Assembly: GCA_964639225.1 (NCBI GenBank)
Contig: CAZXCK010000184.1
Coordinates: forward strand, 1-6,564
Length of the DNA stretch: 6,564 nt
Source: CAZXCK01 sp964639225
Lineage (GTDB): Bacteria; Chloroflexota; Anaerolineae; Aggregatilineales; Phototrophicaceae
Direction: 5' to 3'
Shown here piece after piece: positions 6,425 to 6,564 of the stretch. The notes below the pieces were generated by a model. It saw only the letters and a list, made by a program, of their open reading frames with translations. It had not been told where the DNA came from and made no database searches. How positions within the stretch are numbered: position 1 is the stretch's first letter; each line of letters starts with the position of its first letter. Both the position numbers and the translations under genes were made by a program.

Positions 6425-6453
6425 ATTATAGGCCGCCGCTGGCCCGATGTTGA
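6425..6453 (-). promoter_or_regulatory. Sigma-70-like promoter for the lipoprotein gene
   Basis: On the minus strand, a perfect TATAAT (6430-6425) lies 17 bases after TCAACA (6453-6448), which matches TTGACA at 4 of 6 positions. The start point would be near 6418, giving a leader of about 39 bases to the ATG at 6379. The ideal spacing and full -10 match make it the best promoter in the window. It also supports the short form of the lipoprotein, since the longer reading frame would run through it. Confidence 0.65.
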
Positions 6454-6504
6454 GTGACGACTGGACTACTGATCCATGACGATCATCAGCATGGCGGTCA
6501 GATG

Positions 6505-6513
6505 TGGCATAAT
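6505..6513 (+). promoter_or_regulatory. Candidate extended -10 promoter pointing out of the window
   Basis: TGG-CATAAT is an extended -10 element with 5 of 6 matches to TATAAT. No clear -35 box is seen 16-18 bases upstream. It would start transcription near 6520, toward a gene beyond the right edge, divergent from the lipoprotein promoter about 75 bases away. Confidence 0.4.
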
Positions 6514-6527
6514 GGGATAGACCCATT
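6511..6527. repeat. Inverted repeat over the -10 and start point of the outgoing promoter
   Basis: AATGGG-ATAGA-CCCATT is a perfect 6-bp inverted repeat with a 5-base centre. It shares the last three bases of the -10 hexamer and covers the predicted start point, where a repressor operator would act. A second small hairpin, CCGG-AAAA-CCGG, follows at 6530-6541 in the would-be leader. Chance occurrence is possible for arms this short. Confidence 0.5.
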
Positions 6528-6564
6528 CACCGGAAAACCGGCAAAATAGCGAGTTTCTACTATA

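Noticed and set aside
6380..6526. N-terminal extension of the right-hand lipoprotein
   Set aside because: It would put 49 residues before a perfect lipoprotein signal peptide and translate through the best promoter in the window.
1..6564. tRNA, rRNA, CRISPR, insertion sequence, toxin-antitoxin or defence system
   Set aside because: No cloverleaf, spaced repeats, transposase motifs, terminal inverted repeats or defence-protein motifs were found on either strand.

Overview
The window is a GC-rich bacterial chromosome segment with six protein genes and no recognisable RNA gene, insertion sequence, CRISPR array or phage part. The style points to Chloroflexota, probably an Anaerolineae-like lineage. 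The signs are a GT-C-like membrane protein with a long beta-rich C-terminal tail, and two small lipoproteins whose lipobox is followed by Thr/Pro/Ala-rich linkers. TTG starts are used for both polytopic membrane proteins. This assignment is an inference from protein style, not from a marker gene.

Left block (+ strand, 104-4309): a GT-C-fold-like membrane protein of 815 residues, then after 19 bases a lipoprotein with an internally duplicated C-terminal module, then after 32 bases a ribokinase (rbsK). The short gaps, each with a ribosome binding site, suggest one transcript. It probably starts at an extended -10 promoter near position 45. Two hairpins follow rbsK, and the second (4390-4439) has a T-run like an intrinsic terminator.

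Middle block: a CaCA-family calcium/sodium antiporter (4495-5460, +) with both alpha repeats intact. It converges tail to tail, 4 bases apart, with a small two-helix membrane protein on the minus strand (5465-5710).

Right block: a minus-strand lipoprotein (5786-6379) with an acidic and Thr/Pro-rich linker and a beta-rich C-terminal domain. It is driven by a good sigma-70-like promoter at 6425-6453. A second, plus-strand promoter candidate at 6505-6513 overlaps an inverted repeat and points out of the window toward an unseen gene.

The genes look like envelope and housekeeping functions: surface glycan or polyprenyl-linked sugar transfer, two surface lipoproteins, ribose salvage and cation homeostasis. 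I see no clear novel system. The most interesting points are the duplicated module in the first lipoprotein, the uncharacterised two-helix protein, and the palindrome over the outgoing promoter.
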